From: Nitrosospira multiformis
GTDB taxonomy: Bacteria; Pseudomonadota; Gammaproteobacteria; Burkholderiales; UBA11063
Assembly (NCBI GenBank): GCA_020726205.1
Contig: DYTA01000037.1
Location: 1-9,343, forward strand
Direction: 5' to 3'
Length of the DNA: 9,343 bases
Shown here: positions 8,401 through 9,343 of the stretch, one piece after another
Position numbering within the stretch: the stretch's first letter is position 1
Layout of the letters: the number at the start of each line of letters is the position of its first letter
The notes under the pieces: model-generated
Databases searched by the model: none
Told to the model about the DNA's origin: nothing
Seen by the model: the letters and a program-made list of their open reading frames with translations, nothing else
Translations under genes and position numbers: made by a program

Positions 8401-9062
8401 TTAAATGAAGTAGGATAATTACCTACATTTTTACTAAAATCGCCAACAGTATGGTCTGCGTTTTTAACCTTAACATCAAGCCTTTCAAATTCCTTTTGTG
8501 CTTTTTTAATTTCTGCTGTAGATGCACTTTCACTAGCAATTAACTCTCGAAGTTTGTCTTTTGCCTCGGCTCTTGCTTTGTTTAATTTTGTGTAAGCAGA
8601 AACCAATCCCAAACGCTCTAATGCTTCTTGTTTGAGTGCTTTGTTGTTTATCTCATTCTGTATCCTCTCTTCAATTGTCAATTTTTTAGAGCGTTCCTTT
8701 TCATTATTGTCTCGTTGTATTGCTTTTTCAGATGCTTCTCTTTGCCTACGCTCGGCTTCCATTGTTGCAATATTGGAGCGTTTTATCTTATCGGCAGATA
8801 AATCAGCTGCTTCTCTTTCTTTTATTAAAAGAATAGATTTTTTTACTTCTAAATTTGCCTCTTGTAGGGCAGATAGATATTCTTTCTGACTTGGAGCATC
8901 TTTAATCAGTTTCTGATTTTTAATAATTTCCAAAATACTTTTCGACCACTCTTTGTTTTTATCAATTGCTATCTGAACTTGATTTCCATATTCAGGACCC
9001 CATTTTAAAGCTTCATCTTCTATAATGTCTTTTCTTGTTATAATGCCGTTTTTGTTTGCCAT
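5400..9062 (-). CDS. Phage tail tape measure protein
   Basis: This 1220-residue protein is the internal ruler and scaffold of the tail tube. The start ATG 9062-9060 lies 2 bases after the preceding stop. Residues ~90-215 are highly charged and probably coiled coil (EAERRQREASEK), ending in VGDFSKNVGNYPTSF (206-220), a phrase typical of Bacteroidota tape measures. A hydrophobic stretch follows at 230-247 (LAGAFGITAGVTAFVSGL). The conserved PhageMin_Tail (TIGR01760-like) core spans about 261-455, with IADLSAITGASG at 261-272, then LAQASGMEMPQAA, ALANGAKYGASEIPQT and LAENGIKGAEAGTALRNVLL. A Lys/Glu/Asp linker (707-729) leads to a long helical region (~730-1050). Hydrophobic helices at ~1050-1060 and 1065-1083 precede ATPIPKYKHG (1084-1093) and a Gly-rich tail domain with TPATDTLVKLNAGDKVH. 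No lysozyme or peptidase motif was seen. By the usual ~0.15 nm per residue, an untrimmed protein would correspond to a tail of about 180 nm, favouring a long non-podoviral tail. Confidence 0.93.
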   Translation of the reverse strand: MANKNGIITRKDIIEDEALKWGPEYGNQVQIAIDKNKEWSKSILEIIKNQKLIKDAPSQKEYLSALQEANLEVKKSILLIKEREAADLSADKIKRSNIATMEAERRQREASEKAIQRDNNEKERSKKLTIEERIQNEINNKALKQEALERLGLVSAYTKLNKARAEAKDKLRELIASESASTAEIKKAQKEFERLDVKVKNADHTVGDFSKNVGNYPTSFKGAIGGLKNLAGAFGITAGVTAFVSGLKDAFNTIKKFDQGIADLSAITGASGKDLDYLKNKAIDLGKNTKGGAIAVVEAYKLIGSAKPELLSNVNALNKVTEATLTLAQASGMEMPQAATALTDAMNQFGAGADEAGKYIDALANGAKYGASEIPQTTEALLKFGAVARSSNISIEESTALIQLLAENGIKGAEAGTALRNVLLKISAPDALPKEAQLAMKDLGISFEMLKDKSIPIEEKFNALKPLLKDNKDLIKVFGSENIVAAQNLIEHTDRLKELIPKMGEYGTAQEQATIRMDTLSGKSEKLASTYDSFILSIGSGSGTVSKFFKLFIDGSISALEGLIRLNTSWEDLKKKAAEAGKEKGVTEFDKRFKFAKENKPKANFITDEVGDNKEIAKRIKKDAEEQYKIYEKEYNETVKKLAVLKKQSESAFSDPYAIDQAADAVLREQERLTKELGTQASIIREAGAFIKGKKEPAPTFDKPIIKEEDKKEDKKEDKDKDKIDKEKSLSDSLYELKKQRLEQFIKLNEEIVANELESDEARILALTNSQIKQHDLLVLERDHLLENDKLNANDRIRINEDYSYKIIELNEKTKEKIDKINEFDSAKYQKKLELEVKGEQTKENNLIAKENEKFKKILDNKKLSEKQIEEETKKHEERLFQIKKDAAIAVANLQANNLEAELLAFKAQSDGSAKSTALITDLELKLSEARKKLTELGLSTFEKGEEEKSKSAREQAENILNISSEMTDALAGLSRAFSEAKIAKIDEEINKTNEYYDKQIELAGNDNVQKELLEKEREKKNAELEKKKKDAKNKQAKVDKAVAIAQVTINTALAVIKGFSESTYVGAVLAGVLGAISLATIIATPIPKYKHGRKGGREELAYVGDGGVSEVIERVTGKVEITPATDTLVKLNAGDKVHSSVDEYLRLQKASLLTSIDIQGRKVSDFQANQFFEKRNKELVEEMRLTRKAIEKNKSSVVVNTPKLDINHELWKMKNTNWN
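6906..6929 (-). repeat. Tandem 12-base repeat in the tape measure gene
   Basis: On the minus strand the unit AAAGAGGACAAG occurs twice without mismatch and codes KEDK-KEDK (residues 712-719). It is embedded in a longer Lys/Asp/Glu linker (707-729) that separates the conserved core from the long helical region. In-frame tandem units of this kind can expand or contract by slippage without breaking the frame. Confidence 0.75.
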
Positions 9063-9064
9063 GA

Positions 9065-9343
9065 TTAGTTTTTATTTTGCTGATTCATTGATTTTATTTT
9101 TGCGTTTACCTGTTTCTCATAGCCATAGAAAGCGTTGTAAGTAACGGCATTAAAATCTCCAATATTAAATCCAAGAATAGTGCAGTATAGAGCCATTATA
9201 TCGTCAACATTAAACTCTGAACTATTATTTTCTTTTTTTTCAGGCAACATATTTTTATAATTTTCTGCTTTAACTACATAGGCTTCTGCTTCTCGTTCTA
9301 TTCGTTTAATGTCCACATAATATAATTCAGTATCTGTGATAGA
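9065..9343 (-). CDS. C-terminal end of a gene upstream of the tape measure, possible tail assembly chaperone
   Basis: The frame is open from the right edge (first codons TCT ATC ACA GAT, residues SITDTELYYVDIK) to TAA at 9067-9065, giving 93 residues. A GTG at 9316-9314 could start an 83-residue version. However, the codons before it are also open and read as ordinary protein, so the gene most likely begins outside the window. The visible part has a charged helix (RIEREAEAYVVKAENYKNM), a polar spacer with EKKENNSSEF, and a second helical segment (VDDIMALYCTILGFNIGDF) before a Lys/Gln/Asn-rich end. No membrane segment or signal is seen. It ends 2 bases before the tape measure start and belongs to the same operon. 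Phages commonly place a tail assembly chaperone here, and size and helicity fit, but the family is not recognised from sequence. Confidence 0.6.
   Translation of the reverse strand, partial: SITDTELYYVDIKRIEREAEAYVVKAENYKNMLPEKKENNSSEFNVDDIMALYCTILGFNIGDFNAVTYNAFYGYEKQVNAKIKSMNQQNKN

Noticed and set aside
6088..8889. Several plus-strand open frames opposite the tape measure gene
   Set aside because: They are Ser/Leu/Phe-rich mirror images of the Lys/Glu/Ala-rich tape measure, with no promoter, no coherent order and no recognisable domain.
9060..9085. Possible programmed frameshift at the end of the gene before the tape measure
   Set aside because: The run TAAAAAC before the stop is not a canonical X-XXY-YYZ slippery heptamer, and no downstream extension frame other than the tape measure itself is present.
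1..9343. Diversity-generating retroelement, CRISPR array, tRNA, insertion sequence or attachment site
   Set aside because: No reverse transcriptase, template/variable repeat pair, regularly spaced repeats, cloverleaf, transposase or terminal inverted repeats were seen by eye.

Overview
The window is a stretch of the tail and structural gene region of a tailed phage or prophage of a Bacteroidota host, most likely Flavobacteriia. The evidence is a very AT-rich composition (roughly 30% G+C by eye), standard-code genes, and start regions that are A-rich rather than Shine-Dalgarno-like. In addition, the two intergenic promoter candidates match the Bacteroidota -7 element TAnnTTTG exactly. Nothing in the window (no integrase, att site or host gene) shows whether it is an integrated prophage or a free phage genome.

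Most genes lie on the minus strand, so they are best read from right to left. A gene entering from the right edge (9343-9065) is followed 2 nt later by a 1220-residue tape measure protein (9062-5400). The tape measure stop codon shares one base with the start of a 741-residue tail-tip or baseplate-type protein (5400-3175). Four bases later comes a 687-residue protein (3170-1107) with a repeat unit like those of Bacteroidota surface adhesins (SprB/PKD-type). This four-gene run is almost certainly one late operon. It ends at a perfect 15-bp hairpin with U-tracts in both directions (1065-1101).

The same hairpin also terminates a small plus-strand gene (817-1086) that converges on the operon. That gene encodes an 89-residue protein with one N-terminal membrane helix and a polar, Asn/His-rich tail. 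It has its own -7 box and the shared terminator, which is the architecture of a phage moron (cargo) gene. Behind it, divergently oriented, lies the start of another minus-strand gene (707 to beyond base 1). Its product resembles the N-terminal part of a tail-fibre or appendage protein. The 109-bp gap between the two divergent genes (708-816) is almost pure A/T and holds both promoter candidates and a short palindrome.

Together the genes cover the inside of the tail (tape measure), the tail tip (741 and 687 residues) and the host-facing appendage (left-edge gene). One likely non-structural membrane gene is inserted between the last two. The tape measure assignment is firm. The tail-tip assignments rest on gene order, size and general sequence character. 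The small membrane protein has no known function that I can assign.
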